Part shown: positions 33,326 through 43,201 of the stretch, piece by piece
Numbering within the stretch: position 1 is the first letter of the stretch
How the letters are laid out: every line of letters starts with the position of its first letter
Assembly (NCBI RefSeq): GCF_002845745.1
Contig: NZ_PIUM01000004.1
Coordinates: 186,001 to 250,000, forward strand
Direction of reading: 5' to 3'
Origin: Telmatospirillum siberiense
GTDB lineage: Bacteria; Pseudomonadota; Alphaproteobacteria; Rhodospirillales; Magnetospirillaceae
Length of the DNA stretch: 64,000 bases
Position numbers and translations under genes: made by a program
The notes under the pieces: generated by a model
Told to the model about the DNA's origin: nothing
The model's input: the letters and a program-made list of their open reading frames with translations, nothing else
Databases searched by the model: none

Positions 33326-34837
33326 TCAGCCCAGAAAGGTTTTCAACGTCGGGCGGACCCCCTTGGTCAGCAGGCTGTGCAGGGTCTTCTCGACCGCGTC
33401 GCGGAACGCGGAGTAACCCAGCAGCTCCGGCGGGAAGATGTCGGCGATGGCGAACAATTCGCCGGCCAATCGCTTGGCGTCGTGGCCGTTGCGCTCGCCG
33501 ATGGCGCGCAGACGGGCCGCCATGGGGTCGGCGATGTCATAGCTTTCCTGGCGTTCGTTCACACCGGTGGTGAAACGCATCCAGGCGGCGACGGCCAGCA
33601 CGATGGCCTGCGGCAGGGCTCCGGCTTGCAGCCGCGACAGGGCCGGCTCCAGAAGACGGGGCGGCAGCTTCTGCGATCCGTCCGAGGAAATTTGCAAGGT
33701 CCGATGCCGCACGCCCGGATTGAGGAAGCGTTCCTCCAGCGCGGCGGTATAGGCCGTCACATCGGTCCCGGGGACCGGTGGCAGGGTGGGGATCAGGTCT
33801 TCCTTCCACAAACGGTGGACGACGGCATTCAAATCGGCGTCACCCATCGCCTCGGCGATGGTCTCGATGCCTGCGGCCACCGATAGATAGGCCAGGGTCG
33901 AATGGGCACCGTTCAGGCAGCGCAGCTTCATCAGTTCGAAAGGGTGGACGTCCTTGACCAAGAGGGCGCCGACATCTTCCCAGCGCGGCCGGCCGAGGGG
34001 GAAATTATCCTCGATGACCCACTGACGGAATGGCTCGCAGACCACCGGCCAGGCGTCCTCGATGCCGAAGCCGTTGGCGATGGCGGCGCGGTCCTCATCG
34101 CGCGTGGCCGGTGTGATGCGGTCGACCATCGTGCAGGGAAAGGCGATGTTTTCGGCGATGAAACGGCTGAGTTCCGGATCGATCAACTCGGCGAAGCGGA
34201 CGACGATGCGCCGTGCCGTCGCGCCGTTTTGCGCCAGATTGTCGCAGACCAGCACAGTGAAGGGGGCAACCCCGGCCGCACGGCGCAGGCGGATGGCTTC
34301 GGTCAGCACGCCGGGAACGGTGCGGGGGGCGGACGGGTTGGCGATATCGGCCTTGATGGCGGGATTATTCTCATCGAGGGCGCCGGTGGCGGCATCCTGG
34401 CAATAGCCTTTTTCCGTGACCGTCAGGGTGACGATGCGGGTGGTGGGCGCGATCATCAAAGAGAAGGCGCGACCGAGATCGTCGGGCAGGGCCAGGGCGT
34501 CCAGCATGGAGCCGACGACGCGCAATTGGTCGCCGCCGGCCTGGCGGCTGAACACCGAATAGAGGCAATCCTGCGGTTTCAAGGCATCGCGGATGGCGGG
34601 GGAAAGCAGGTCGACGCCGACGATTCCCCAATCAGTGGCGCCAGCGGCCAGGATATCGTCGGTATAGACCGAGAGATGTGCACGGCAGAAGGCTCCCAGG
34701 CCCAGATGGACGATACCGGGGGAAACGGCGGCACGATCATAACTGGGGCGCGCGACCTCCTTCGGCAAAGTGGGCAGACTTTCCATGGAAAGACGGTGGA
34801 GTGCCGCAGTCTCGTCCGCGCGACCTGTCTTAGACAT
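33326..34837 (-). CDS. uxuB: Fructuronate reductase / mannitol dehydrogenase family
   Basis: A 503-residue long-chain polyol dehydrogenase that interconverts D-fructuronate and D-mannonate with NADH. The N-terminal Rossmann signature is IVHLGLGAFCRAHLSVYTDD; the catalytic region includes KLRCLNGAHSTLAYLS, with the conserved Lys, Asn and His. GAGGA lies 11 bp before the ATG at 34837. It is the first gene of the uxuB-transporter-uxuA unit, and a partial TGGTA-N3-TACCA site lies 34 bp upstream. Confidence 0.92.
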   Translation of the reverse strand: MSKTGRADETAALHRLSMESLPTLPKEVARPSYDRAAVSPGIVHLGLGAFCRAHLSVYTDDILAAGATDWGIVGVDLLSPAIRDALKPQDCLYSVFSRQAGGDQLRVVGSMLDALALPDDLGRAFSLMIAPTTRIVTLTVTEKGYCQDAATGALDENNPAIKADIANPSAPRTVPGVLTEAIRLRRAAGVAPFTVLVCDNLAQNGATARRIVVRFAELIDPELSRFIAENIAFPCTMVDRITPATRDEDRAAIANGFGIEDAWPVVCEPFRQWVIEDNFPLGRPRWEDVGALLVKDVHPFELMKLRCLNGAHSTLAYLSVAAGIETIAEAMGDADLNAVVHRLWKEDLIPTLPPVPGTDVTAYTAALEERFLNPGVRHRTLQISSDGSQKLPPRLLEPALSRLQAGALPQAIVLAVAAWMRFTTGVNERQESYDIADPMAARLRAIGERNGHDAKRLAGELFAIADIFPPELLGYSAFRDAVEKTLHSLLTKGVRPTLKTFLG

Positions 34838-34870
34838 TTTCGGATATATCCTCACTAAACGAACCAATTT

Positions 34871-34883
34871 GGATATACTACCA
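34871..34883. promoter_or_regulatory. Candidate GntR operator upstream of uxuB
   Basis: GGATA-TAC-TACCA keeps a perfect TACCA half and the TAC spacer of the full palindrome at 45120. It lies 34 bp before the uxuB start codon, where a repressor would block transcription. Confidence 0.5.
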
Positions 34884-35059
34884 TACAAGCTTGAAAAACG
34901 ACAAGCCAGAAGGCATGGGTGCGCTGGTGAAATGCCTCCGATGGTCATGCCTCAGGTCGTGCGATATGTATAAAAAAATGTTATTAACTAGTAATTTATG
35001 ATATTTTTTTAATGTCATATGATAATAATTCGGGTTTTGACCCATCAAAACGCAGTTGT

Positions 35060-35072
35060 TGACAAACTACCA
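35060..35072. promoter_or_regulatory. Candidate GntR operator overlapping a promoter
   Basis: TGACA-AAC-TACCA has a perfect TACCA half-site and overlaps TTGACA (35059-35064), a good -35 hexamer, facing the ExuT-like gene. A TGCTAAT -10-like element follows at 35081-35087. Binding here would compete with RNA polymerase. Confidence 0.45.
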
Positions 35073-35292
35073 TACTAGAATGCTAATGTTGCGGACGCAC
35101 CCACCGCGATGGGCTGTCAGGCACCGCGCGTTAAGGATTGAGCGTGGGTGGGGAAGTGGAGGGATTCGTGGTGAAAGCGGTCTGCCGTGAGACATCCGCG
35201 CCGCCACATCGCAACAATGGGAAGCCACCAGGTCCTGGCGCGTTTTCGCAGGCCTGGTATCGAGGCACCCGAAGGTCATCTGGGGATGAAAC

Positions 35293-36609
35293 ATGTCGCA
35301 GTCGAAAGCAGCCACTCTATCAAGTATTGCTGACACAGCGCTGACCGTCGTCGGTAAATATCGATGGCGGATTTGCGCGCTTTTGTTTTTTTCGACGACC
35401 ATCAATTACATGGATCGCATGGTGTTCGGTTTATTGAAGCCGACATTGATGAATGATCTGCATTGGACGGAAACCGAATATGGCGACATCGTCGCCGTCT
35501 TTTCCCTGTTCTATGCGTTCGGTTATCTTGGCGTCGGGCGTTTCATGGATAAGATCGGTGTCCGCATCGGTCTGCCCGGCGCGGTTGCCGCCTGGAGTTT
35601 CTTCGCCTGCCTGCATGCCGGCATGAGCAGTATTTTCGGCTTCAAGGTGGCGCGTGCCGGTCTCGGCCTGACGGAAGGCGGAAATTTCCCTGCCTCCATC
35701 AAGACCGTGTCGGAATGGTTCCCGGCCAAGGAACGGGCCCTGGCCACCGGCATCTTCAATGCCGGCAGCAACGTCGGCGCCGTGGTGGCGCCCATTCTCG
35801 TTCCGCTGCTGGTGATGGCTTGGGGTTGGCAGGCCGCCTTTCTGGTGACCGGCGGCATCGGTTTCCTTTGGGTGATCTTCTGGTTCCTGACCTATCGCAA
35901 ACCGGAGGAGCATCCGAAGCTGTCGGCCGCCGAACTGGCCTATATCCGCAGCGATCCGGTGCAGCCCACCGTGAAGATCCCCTGGTTCAAGCTGCTGGGC
36001 TACCGCGGCACCTGGGCCAATGTGGCCGGGACCTGCTTCAGCGCCCCGGTCTGGTGGTTCTACCTGAATTGGGTGCCGGGTTTCCTTTCGAAGCAATACG
36101 GCGTCAATCTGATGGCCGCCATGCTTCCCCTGGTCGTCATCTATTGCATGGCCGACGTCGGCAGCATCGGTGGCGGCTGGTTGTCGTCCCACCTCATCAA
36201 GCGGGGGGTCCGGACGCTGACCGCCCGCAAGATCACCTTCCTGGTCTGCGGTCTGTGCGTCGTACCGGTGTTCATGGCCTCGCAGGTCTCGAGCATGTGG
36301 TGGGCGGTGATCCTGATCGGCATCGCGGCGTCGGCGCACCAGGGCTATTCGGCGAACGTCTATACCATCGTGTCCGATACCATGCCGCAGAACGCGGTCG
36401 GCTCGGTGGTCGGCATCGGCGGCTTCTGCGCCTATATCGTCGGCATGTTCGTCTCGATGGGGGTCGGCCGGCTGCTCGACGCGACCAACGGCAATTATCA
36501 ACTGCTGTTCGGTATCGCCTCGTCGCTCTATCTGATCGGACTGGTGGTCATGCATCTGATCCTGCCGAAAGCCGGATCCGGCAAGACTCCGGCCGGTATC
36601 GAGGCCTGA
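35293..36609 (+). CDS. MFS transporter, ACS family, ExuT-like hexuronate transporter
   Basis: A 438-residue, 12-helix transporter of the anion:cation symporter family. It carries FSTTINYMDRMVFGLLKPTL in helix 1, typical of the hexuronate branch, and GLTEGGNFPASIKTVSEWFP in helix 4-5. Hexuronate transporters of this branch take up glucuronate or galacturonate with protons. It is divergent from uxuB across a shared regulatory gap and ended by a strong hairpin. Confidence 0.88.
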   Translation: MSQSKAATLSSIADTALTVVGKYRWRICALLFFSTTINYMDRMVFGLLKPTLMNDLHWTETEYGDIVAVFSLFYAFGYLGVGRFMDKIGVRIGLPGAVAAWSFFACLHAGMSSIFGFKVARAGLGLTEGGNFPASIKTVSEWFPAKERALATGIFNAGSNVGAVVAPILVPLLVMAWGWQAAFLVTGGIGFLWVIFWFLTYRKPEEHPKLSAAELAYIRSDPVQPTVKIPWFKLLGYRGTWANVAGTCFSAPVWWFYLNWVPGFLSKQYGVNLMAAMLPLVVIYCMADVGSIGGGWLSSHLIKRGVRTLTARKITFLVCGLCVVPVFMASQVSSMWWAVILIGIAASAHQGYSANVYTIVSDTMPQNAVGSVVGIGGFCAYIVGMFVSMGVGRLLDATNGNYQLLFGIASSLYLIGLVVMHLILPKAGSGKTPAGIEA

Positions 36610-36614
36610 CACAA

Positions 36615-36650
36615 GGAGCGGCCCCGAACGATGACATCCGGGGCCGCTCC
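36615..36650 (+). terminator. Rho-independent-type hairpin after the ExuT-like gene
   Basis: GGAGCGGCCCCG (36615-36626) and CGGGGCCGCTCC (36639-36650) form a perfect 12-bp stem with a 12-base loop, 6 bp after the stop. The following tract is CCTTCGCTTC, with few T residues. Confidence 0.75.
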
Positions 36651-36749
36651 CCTTCGCTTCATCCTCTCCCCTCGATGATCTATAGTCTCGTCGGAGACCA
36701 GTGATTATTGCCAACCCATAATGATCGGCGCGGCTGGGGGAGTGGGGGA

Positions 36750-37976
36750 ATGGGATCGACCGAGGCGGCCAAGGAAATCCTGCTGAACGTGGGAATCATC
36801 CTTGCCGTCGGAACTTTTTTCGCCGTCGTGGCGCAAAGGATCAAACTGCCCGACGTCGCCATCTATCTGCTCGTCGGTATCGCGCTGGGGCCGGGGATGC
36901 TGGGATGGGTGAACATTCCGGCGGCCAGCACCACCAACCAGATCATCCTCATCTTCGGGGCGTCCTATCTTCTGTTCGACGGCGGCGCGTCGCTGCGTTT
37001 CGCCGTCTTGAAGGAGGTCTGGATCACCATCGTCATTCTGGCGGTCCCGGGCGTGGTGGTGACGGCGCTGATTACCGCCGCCGCCGCTCATTACCTGCTG
37101 GGATTGCCGATGATCGTCGCCCTGCTGCTGGGCAACGCCATCGCCTCGACCGATCCGGCGACCCTGGTGCCGGTTTTCAAGCAGGTCCATGTGAAGGACC
37201 GCATCGCCCAGACGGTGATCAGCGAATCGGCTTTCAACGACGCCACCGGCGCCGTCATGACCTTCGGCGTCCTGGCGGTCGCCATGGGGTCTGGCGAGGT
37301 TTCGCTCGGCCATTCCGTCCTGGATTTCATCCGGCAGACCGCCATCGGCCTGGGGGCCGGGGTGATCATCGGTTATGCCGCGGCGTTTCTCGTCGCCCAT
37401 TCGAAATATGGCCATTTCGCCGAGTTCGCGCCGGCGGTATCCATTCTTGCCGCCATCGCCACCTATCTTCTGGCCGATCGCATGGACGGCAGCGGCTTCA
37501 TGGCCGTCTTCGTGCTGGGCATGATCGTCGGCAATCGCCGCTCCTTCGGTTTCGCCATGCCCGGCCGGCACGAGGACAGTTTCGACAGTTGGATCGGCAA
37601 TCAGACCGCCATGCTGCGCATGTTCGTCTTCATTCTGCTGGGCTCCCAGGTGGATTTCGCCGTGATGAACAGAAATCTCGCGGGCGGCGTGGCGGTGGTC
37701 GCCGTCTTCATGCTGGTTGCCCGCCCGGTGACCGTGTTTCTGTGCGCCACCCCGGACCGGCGGGCCAAATGGAGCCTGAAAGAGTTGTTGTTCATGTGCT
37801 GGGTGCGCGAAACCGGGGTCATTCCGGCGGCGTTGGCCGGCATGCTGGTCGGCATGAAGGCCCCCGGGGCCGATGTGATCGCCTCGGTCACCTTCATCGC
37901 CGTGCTGATGACCATCCTCATCCAGGCGACCACCACGAAATGGTTGGCGCGAAAATTCGATTTGCTGGTGGAATGA
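36750..37976 (+). CDS. CPA1-family cation/proton antiporter
   Basis: A 408-residue inner-membrane antiporter with about 12 helices (Na_H_Exchanger fold). The ion-site segment ESAFNDATGAV, with the ND pair typical of electroneutral CPA1 members, is at residues ~154-164, and NAIASTDPATLVPVF precedes it. It likely exchanges Na+ or K+ for H+. It has no TrkA-N or CBS tail. The ATG at 36750 is preferred over an upstream TTG. It ends 12 bp from the converging PepSY gene. Confidence 0.88.
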   Translation: MGSTEAAKEILLNVGIILAVGTFFAVVAQRIKLPDVAIYLLVGIALGPGMLGWVNIPAASTTNQIILIFGASYLLFDGGASLRFAVLKEVWITIVILAVPGVVVTALITAAAAHYLLGLPMIVALLLGNAIASTDPATLVPVFKQVHVKDRIAQTVISESAFNDATGAVMTFGVLAVAMGSGEVSLGHSVLDFIRQTAIGLGAGVIIGYAAAFLVAHSKYGHFAEFAPAVSILAAIATYLLADRMDGSGFMAVFVLGMIVGNRRSFGFAMPGRHEDSFDSWIGNQTAMLRMFVFILLGSQVDFAVMNRNLAGGVAVVAVFMLVARPVTVFLCATPDRRAKWSLKELLFMCWVRETGVIPAALAGMLVGMKAPGADVIASVTFIAVLMTILIQATTTKWLARKFDLLVE

Positions 37977-37988
37977 AGTCGAGGGCGG

Positions 37989-39116
37989 TTATCGAGCCGT
38001 CTTCTTCGCGCGTTTTATCCACCACAAGGCCACGCCGGTTACCGAAAAGAGCAAGGGAAGTCCTCCCGACAGGAAAACCAGGGTGGTCCATGCGCCGCCG
38101 AGGCCCCTTGCGGAATGCAGGGCGTGCTGCCAGGCGAGCAGGCTCTCGCCGGCGCTGAAATCCCGGGGATCGAGCACCGTGACGACATCGCGGCGCCAGG
38201 GGTCGATGAAGACGCCGATCTGCGGCGAGCCCTGTAATCCGCCGGACGGCAGCAAACCGATACGGAACGGTTGATCGGGACGCAGCGGCAGGGCGACGGA
38301 GGCCAGCCGTCCGTCGGGGATTGCCGTCATCGCCAGGGTGATGGCCTCGTCCACCGTGATCGGCCGGCTGCCGGGGATTGGCTGAACCCGGATGGCGCCG
38401 GCCAGCGCTCGCAAATCGCGGGCCGGCGAAAAGACGTCGACCAGATCGCGCATGGTCTGCGGAAAGGCGAGGGCAACGCCGGAAAAGCCGACCGCCAGAA
38501 AGACGATCAGCGTCCAGATGCCGACCACGCCGTGCAAGGCGCGGTGAAAAGCGGCGCCCCTCAAGCCCCGGCGCATGGTCAAGGCCGCCCGCCATCGATT
38601 GCGACGTGGCCACCAATTGATCAATCCGCTGATGCCGAGCGTCAGCATGACCAGCCCGAACCAGCCGACGATGTGCCGGCCGTCCTCGCCCATCAGAAGA
38701 TTGGCGTGAAGCATATGCAGCCAACGCAGCGCCGTGCCTTCGGGACGGGTGACGGGGGTGAGCGTCGCGCCGTCGATTTCCATGCGGATGGGGGGCGTTC
38801 CCCGTCCGGCGGCGGATTGCAGGCGTATGGAGGCGGGCTCTCCCGGTTCCGGCGGCGCGGCGTAGAGGGAGGCGATGAACCCGTCCGGCGCGGCGGCCCG
38901 GGCGGCTTCGATGATCTCACCCACCGAATGGACGGCGGCACCGGCGGTTTGCCGAGCCGGATCTTTCACCGGGCCGCCGAGATGATCGGCGCCGACCAGG
39001 ATGGTTCCCGTCACTCCCAGCAGGATCAGCGGAAGGCAAAGGAGCAAGCCGGCCCACAGATGGATTTCCCCGACGATTCGCCGCCAGGAAATGGTGCGAA
39101 ACGATCGGTCGGTCAT
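37989..39116 (-). CDS. PepSY-associated transmembrane protein (iron-regulated type)
   Basis: A 375-residue inner-membrane protein with four predicted helices: [20 protein letters not shown] at the start, a large periplasmic region, a [20 protein letters not shown] helix, [19 protein letters not shown], and a C-terminal [14 protein letters not shown]. These proteins accompany siderophore receptors and are thought to act as reductases or in iron release. It starts at 39116 inside the stop of the piuC-like gene. It belongs to a receptor-dioxygenase-PepSY iron operon. Confidence 0.87.
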   Translation of the reverse strand: MTDRSFRTISWRRIVGEIHLWAGLLLCLPLILLGVTGTILVGADHLGGPVKDPARQTAGAAVHSVGEIIEAARAAAPDGFIASLYAAPPEPGEPASIRLQSAAGRGTPPIRMEIDGATLTPVTRPEGTALRWLHMLHANLLMGEDGRHIVGWFGLVMLTLGISGLINWWPRRNRWRAALTMRRGLRGAAFHRALHGVVGIWTLIVFLAVGFSGVALAFPQTMRDLVDVFSPARDLRALAGAIRVQPIPGSRPITVDEAITLAMTAIPDGRLASVALPLRPDQPFRIGLLPSGGLQGSPQIGVFIDPWRRDVVTVLDPRDFSAGESLLAWQHALHSARGLGGAWTTLVFLSGGLPLLFSVTGVALWWIKRAKKTAR

Positions 39117-39793
39117 GCTTCGGCCCATCGGCGCAAGAGATTGTGATAGACGCTGGTGACCAGCGGAACCGCCTGATGCTCGGGGAGGACCTGGGCGAGT
39201 TGCTGGATCGCCGAATCGAGATCGAACAGCATCCGGCGCTGGCCGTCCTCGCGGATCATGCTCTGGATCCAGAAGAAGGAGGCGAGCCGGACGCCCCGGG
39301 TCACCGGTTCGACCCGATGCAGGCTGCTGCCGGGATAAAGCACCATGTCGCCGGCCGCCAGCTTTACCCGATGGGCGCCAAAACTGTCCTCGATGACCAG
39401 TTCGCCACCATCATAGTCGTCGGGCGGGCTCAGGAAGAGCGTCGCCGAAAGATCGGTACGTACCCGTTCCGACGATCCCTCCACCGGCCGGACCGCGCCG
39501 TCCACATGATTGCCGTAGGTCTGGCCGACGGCGTAGCGATTGAACAGCGGCGGCACGACCTTGAGCGGCAGCGCCGCCGCGATGAACAGGGGAGTCCGGG
39601 CCAGTTCCGCCAGGATGAGGGCGCCCAGCCGTTCGGCGGTGGGATCGCCGGGAGCGAGTTGGTGGTTGTTCTTCACCCGGCTCGACTGGTATCCGGCGGT
39701 GACGCGCCCGTCGATCCAGTCGGCCTGGTCGAGAGCGTTCCGGAACGCTGTCAATTGATCGGCGCCGAGGACGCCCGGAATGTGAGTGAGCAT
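39113..39793 (-). CDS. Fe(II)/2-oxoglutarate dioxygenase, PiuC/YbiX (PKHD-type hydroxylase)
   Basis: A 226-residue double-stranded beta-helix dioxygenase. The iron triad is H96 and D98 (NHVDGA) and H159 (SSLHRVEP), and R169 binds 2-oxoglutarate. PiuC-type genes lie next to TonB-dependent siderophore receptors and are iron-repressed; their substrate is not established. It follows the receptor by 9 bp and overlaps the PepSY gene, confirming the iron-operon setting. Confidence 0.92.
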   Translation of the reverse strand: MLTHIPGVLGADQLTAFRNALDQADWIDGRVTAGYQSSRVKNNHQLAPGDPTAERLGALILAELARTPLFIAAALPLKVVPPLFNRYAVGQTYGNHVDGAVRPVEGSSERVRTDLSATLFLSPPDDYDGGELVIEDSFGAHRVKLAAGDMVLYPGSSLHRVEPVTRGVRLASFFWIQSMIREDGQRRMLFDLDSAIQQLAQVLPEHQAVPLVTSVYHNLLRRWAEA

Positions 39794-39802
39794 TTTTTCC
39801 GC

Positions 39803-42079
39803 TTAATATTTGTAACTGATGGTGAATAAGGCCGAGCGGCCCGGCCCGGGGACGACATGGGACGGGTGAAGCTGGTCGTAATAGAATTTGTTGGTGATGT
39901 TGTAGACGTTGAGTTGGAGGCTGACGTTGTCGGTCAGCGGATATTTCGCCATGGCGTTGGCCGTCCAATAGCTCGGCACCTGTTTCCAGAAATTCACCCC
40001 GCCGACGGTGCTCGGCGTCGCGCTGGCGAAACGGCTGGAGACATAGTTGACCCCGCCGCCGATCTGCATCAGCCAGGGCAGTTTATAGGTGGTCCAGACA
40101 TTGCCGGAGTGCCGGGGCACATTGGCCAGCGGACGGCCGAGATCGCTGGTCGCCGAGGTATTGGGAGATTTGACGATTTCGCTGTAGGTGTAGGCGTAGC
40201 CGCCGCTGACCTGCCAGCGATCCGTCAGCCGGCCGATCGCTTCCAATTCCACCCCTTTGGCCACGGCGTCCCCGGCCAGGATCTGGTAGCTCGAATTGTT
40301 CGGATCGGTCTCCCGCTGATTGAGCTTCTCCGTGTGATAGAGCGCTCCGTTGAGGGTCAGGCTTTCACCGAACAGGTCCCATTTACTGCCGATTTCATAG
40401 GTTTCGTTGCGTTCCGGCGCCAAGGAGGCGGTACTGCTTTGCAAGGATATCGCTTCGGCCGACGGATTGAAGGACGTGCCGGCCGAGAAATAGATGCTGC
40501 CGTTGGGCAGGGGTTTGAAGACCAACGCGCCGCGCCAGCTCACCATGTCATCGACGCGGGAGAAGGACAGGGCGCCCGCGCCCCTGCCGGTCACCGGATT
40601 GGCGTAGGTCGTCTGGTCGAAACTGGCGTCGAACCTGTCAAATCTGACGCCGCCCATGACTTGCCAATGCTCGTCGAGGGTGATGGTGTCCAGCGCATAG
40701 GCGGCCAGTGTATCCGCCGTGGTGCTGGTCATGGAGGAACGATAGGTGTTGGCGTTGTAGGCCTGGGCGGGATCCGGGGAAACCAGCGAGGTGGTGCTGT
40801 AGGGACCGATGGTGCTGTTGCGGTTGGGATCCGACGTCTCCTGGCCGACCTCGAAGCCGGTCACCAACGCGTGGGCGATCGGACCGGTCCGCACATTGAG
40901 CGTCACGTCGGCCTGGTTTTGCAGAAAGGTTTCCACGCTGTCGCCATAGAGCTGGTTGCGCGACACATTGAGGGAGCCCAGCGACGTGGACGGGCTGACC
41001 AGGATCGAGGAGCCGGTGGCCCCGGCCGCCGTGGTACCGTAGATCTGCGGTTCCGTGATCCGGAACTGGCGGGTGTAATGGGCGTAGCGGAACTGATCGC
41101 GCAGGACGATCGCCGATCCGACGTCATGCTCCAGTTTCACCGTGCCGACATCGACATTGGTCCGCAGATAATCGCCATGCTCGAAACCATAGAAATTGCT
41201 TCCCGATACCGATGCCGGGCGGGCGGTCGCCGATTTGACGCCCGATGCCGATTGGTAGAGCCAGGGAAGCCCATAGTCCGGCACGTCATACTCGGTCTGA
41301 TGCAGATAGCTAAGGGTCAGGCGGGTCGGCGTGCCCAGGCCGACGGCGAAGGAGGGGGCGAAGCCGAAGCGGTCGTTCTGGGTGACATCCCTGCCGGCGA
41401 CGTTCGATTCATGACCCATGACATTGAGGCGAATCGCCGTCCCCGGTCCGAGGTCGGGCAGGGCGCGGTTGACGTCGGCGGTCAGCCGCTTGGTGGCATC
41501 CGTGCCGAATCCCAGGGTGCCGGCGGTCAAGGGGGCGAGCTGGGGCGACTTGCCGTCCTGTTCGACCACGCCGCCGGTCGAGCCGCGACCGAACAGAATC
41601 GACGACGGCCCCTTGAGGACCTGGATGCCGTCGAGATAAAAGGGATCGCGGTAATAGCTGCCGAAATCGCGCATGCCGTCGAGATAGATGTCATTGCGGG
41701 CGGTAAAGCCGCGAATGGTCAGATTGTCGCCTTGCGCGCCGTATTCTCCCGCAGCGAGGCTGATGCCCGGAACGTTGCGCAGCGCGTCGCGCATCGTCGC
41801 CACCCCCTGGTCGTCCATCAGTTGGCGCGAGACCGTCTCGACGGTCTGCGGCGTATCGCGCAACGGCTGGGTCAGCTTGGGCAGCGAAGGTTGGTCTACC
41901 TTGTAGTCGCCCGACGGCGCGGCCTCGACCGAAACCGGTGGAAGTTGAATGGCGCCGCCGTCCGCCGATTGCGCGGCGGCCTCGGGAACGGAGCCGGCCA
42001 GCGCCAGGCCGACGGCGGACAGGGCGAGGGAAGGCGTGGAGGCAAGAAGAGGGAAAAGAACGCGCGACGGCGATGCCAT
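39803..42079 (-). CDS. TonB-dependent siderophore receptor (PiuA/FhuA type)
   Basis: A 758-residue outer-membrane receptor. It has a signal peptide ending near SVPEAAAQS, a plug domain (LRDTPQTVETVSRQLMDDQG, ALRNVPGISLAAGEYG, RGFTARNDIYLDGMRDFG), a 22-strand barrel and a terminal aromatic residue (FTISYKY). It should import a ferric siderophore, probably catecholate by its PiuA-like operon. The ATG at 42079 has GGAGC upstream; the longer frame adds an implausible N terminus. A 19-bp AT palindrome at 42173 is the likely iron control site. Confidence 0.92.
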   Translation of the reverse strand: MASPSRVLFPLLASTPSLALSAVGLALAGSVPEAAAQSADGGAIQLPPVSVEAAPSGDYKVDQPSLPKLTQPLRDTPQTVETVSRQLMDDQGVATMRDALRNVPGISLAAGEYGAQGDNLTIRGFTARNDIYLDGMRDFGSYYRDPFYLDGIQVLKGPSSILFGRGSTGGVVEQDGKSPQLAPLTAGTLGFGTDATKRLTADVNRALPDLGPGTAIRLNVMGHESNVAGRDVTQNDRFGFAPSFAVGLGTPTRLTLSYLHQTEYDVPDYGLPWLYQSASGVKSATARPASVSGSNFYGFEHGDYLRTNVDVGTVKLEHDVGSAIVLRDQFRYAHYTRQFRITEPQIYGTTAAGATGSSILVSPSTSLGSLNVSRNQLYGDSVETFLQNQADVTLNVRTGPIAHALVTGFEVGQETSDPNRNSTIGPYSTTSLVSPDPAQAYNANTYRSSMTSTTADTLAAYALDTITLDEHWQVMGGVRFDRFDASFDQTTYANPVTGRGAGALSFSRVDDMVSWRGALVFKPLPNGSIYFSAGTSFNPSAEAISLQSSTASLAPERNETYEIGSKWDLFGESLTLNGALYHTEKLNQRETDPNNSSYQILAGDAVAKGVELEAIGRLTDRWQVSGGYAYTYSEIVKSPNTSATSDLGRPLANVPRHSGNVWTTYKLPWLMQIGGGVNYVSSRFASATPSTVGGVNFWKQVPSYWTANAMAKYPLTDNVSLQLNVYNITNKFYYDQLHPSHVVPGPGRSALFTISYKY

Positions 42080-42172
42080 GGGTAAGCTCCGGGATGAAGG
42101 GGAGAGCTGACCTGGCTGGCATCCGTATTCGAGGGCGGAAAGCTGGCTGGGTGCGAGGTTGTTCTTATCAAT

Positions 42173-42191
42173 AATAAGAATAATTCTTATT
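42173..42191. promoter_or_regulatory. 19-bp perfect palindrome, candidate iron-responsive operator
   Basis: AATAAGAAT-A-ATTCTTATT is perfectly symmetric and lies 94 bp upstream of the siderophore receptor. A second overlapping pair, TTCTTAT (42162-42168) and ATAAGAA (42174-42180), suggests two regulator dimers. Length and AT content fit Fur or Irr/RirA-type control, but it is not the canonical GATAAT Fur box. Confidence 0.6.
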
Positions 42192-42257
42192 TTCAAGACG
42201 ATTTTATGGATGTTCGATCATTCGCCGCAACCGGCGGTCCTCTCTGGTCCGAAAAAG

Positions 42258-42290
42258 GAAAACCCCCCGCCCACGGAAACGGGCGAGGGG
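42258..42290 (-). terminator. Rho-independent terminator after the uxuA2-SDR operon
   Basis: On the minus strand CCCCTCGCCC, an 8-base loop and GGGCGGGGGG form a 10-bp stem with one wobble pair, followed by TTTT. It lies ~57 bp after the SDR stop and separates this operon from the receptor promoter. Confidence 0.75.
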
Positions 42291-42302
42291 TTGTATGGCG
42301 GT

Positions 42303-42340
42303 CCTTGTCAGCCCGGAGCCTTTACTCCAGGCTGACAAGG
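42303..42340. other. 11-bp perfect hairpin just after the SDR stop
   Basis: CCTTGTCAGCC (42303-42313) and GGCTGACAAGG (42330-42340) form a perfect stem 7 bp beyond the SDR stop, upstream of the terminator. The two hairpins in series may protect the mRNA 3' end. Confidence 0.6.
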
Positions 42341-42346
42341 GATGGT

Positions 42347-43201
42347 TTACACTCCCGAATAAGCGGCGAATCCGCCGTCGATGGGCACGACAATGCCATT
42401 GACGAAGCCCGAGGCCGCATCGCTGACCAGCCACAGCAAGGTGCCGACCAGTTCTTGCGGTTCGCCGAAACGGCCCATCGGCGTGTGATCGATGATCTTC
42501 TTGGCGCGGGCGGTGAATTCGCCGCTGGCCTCGTCGATCAGCAACTTGTGATTCTGGTTGGTCAGGAAGAAGCCCGGCGCCAGGGCATTGACGCGGATGC
42601 CGACCTTGGAGAAATGCACGGCCAGCCATTGGGTGAAGTTGCTGACCGCCGCCTTGGCTCCGCTGTAAGCGGGGATCTTGGTCAGCGGGCAGAAGGCGTT
42701 CATCGAGGAGATGTTGATGATCGAGCATCCCTTGCGGCCGATCATCTGACGGGCGAAGACCTGGGAGGGGATCAGGCTGCCCAGGAAGTTCAGGTTGAAG
42801 ACGAATTCGATGCCCTTAGGATCGAGATCGAAGAAGGTGGTGAGCGACGGATCGTCGAGATCGGCCTCTTCCAGCCATTCCTTGCTGGTGGTGCCTTTCG
42901 GATGATTGCCGCCGGCGCCGTTGAGCAGCAGATCGCAGGGTCCGAAGGCCGCCTTGACGGCCTCGGCGGCCGCTTCCAGCGAGGCCCGCTCCAGCACGTT
43001 GGCGGCGAATCCCTTCGCGGTGAGGCCGTCGGCCCGCAAGCCTTCGGCGGCGGCTTCGGCGGCTTCGGCATTGAGGTCGAGGATGGCGACCTTGGCGCCG
43101 CATTCGGCCAGGGCCCTGGCCAGTTGCGAGCAGAGGACGCCACCGCCGCCGGTGACCACGGCGACGCGATTCGACAGGTCGATGGAGAAGGGAATGCTCA
43201 T
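42347..43201 (-). CDS. SDR-family D-mannonate oxidoreductase (fructuronate reductase, short-chain type)
   Basis: A 284-residue classical SDR resembling Bacillus UxuB/YjmF, which reduces D-fructuronate to D-mannonate. The cofactor turn is [15 protein letters not shown], then [17 protein letters not shown] and the catalytic AYSGAKAA (Tyr, Lys). The GGNHP segment is typical of the mannonate/gluconate-type SDR group. Its ATG overlaps the uxuA2 stop (ATGA). It is unrelated in fold to the uxuB at 33326, which would catalyse the same reaction. Confidence 0.85.
   Translation of the reverse strand: MSIPFSIDLSNRVAVVTGGGGVLCSQLARALAECGAKVAILDLNAEAAEAAAEGLRADGLTAKGFAANVLERASLEAAAEAVKAAFGPCDLLLNGAGGNHPKGTTSKEWLEEADLDDPSLTTFFDLDPKGIEFVFNLNFLGSLIPSQVFARQMIGRKGCSIINISSMNAFCPLTKIPAYSGAKAAVSNFTQWLAVHFSKVGIRVNALAPGFFLTNQNHKLLIDEASGEFTARAKKIIDHTPMGRFGEPQELVGTLLWLVSDAASGFVNGIVVPIDGGFAAYSGV

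Larger units (their letters stand above)
34838..35292. other. Divergent promoter region uxuB / ExuT-like transporter
   Basis: A 455-bp gap holding the promoters for the two divergent sugar-acid units. It is AT-rich around 34970-35030 and contains two partial copies of the TGGTA-N3-TACCA operator (34871 and 35060). From 35085 to 35280 the GC content returns to normal; I see no gene there, although a short frame could exist. Confidence 0.6.

Noticed and set aside
39857-42085. Plus-strand frame of ~740 codons opposite the siderophore receptor
   Set aside because: The minus strand encodes a complete receptor with signal peptide, plug and barrel; the opposite frame has no recognisable domain.
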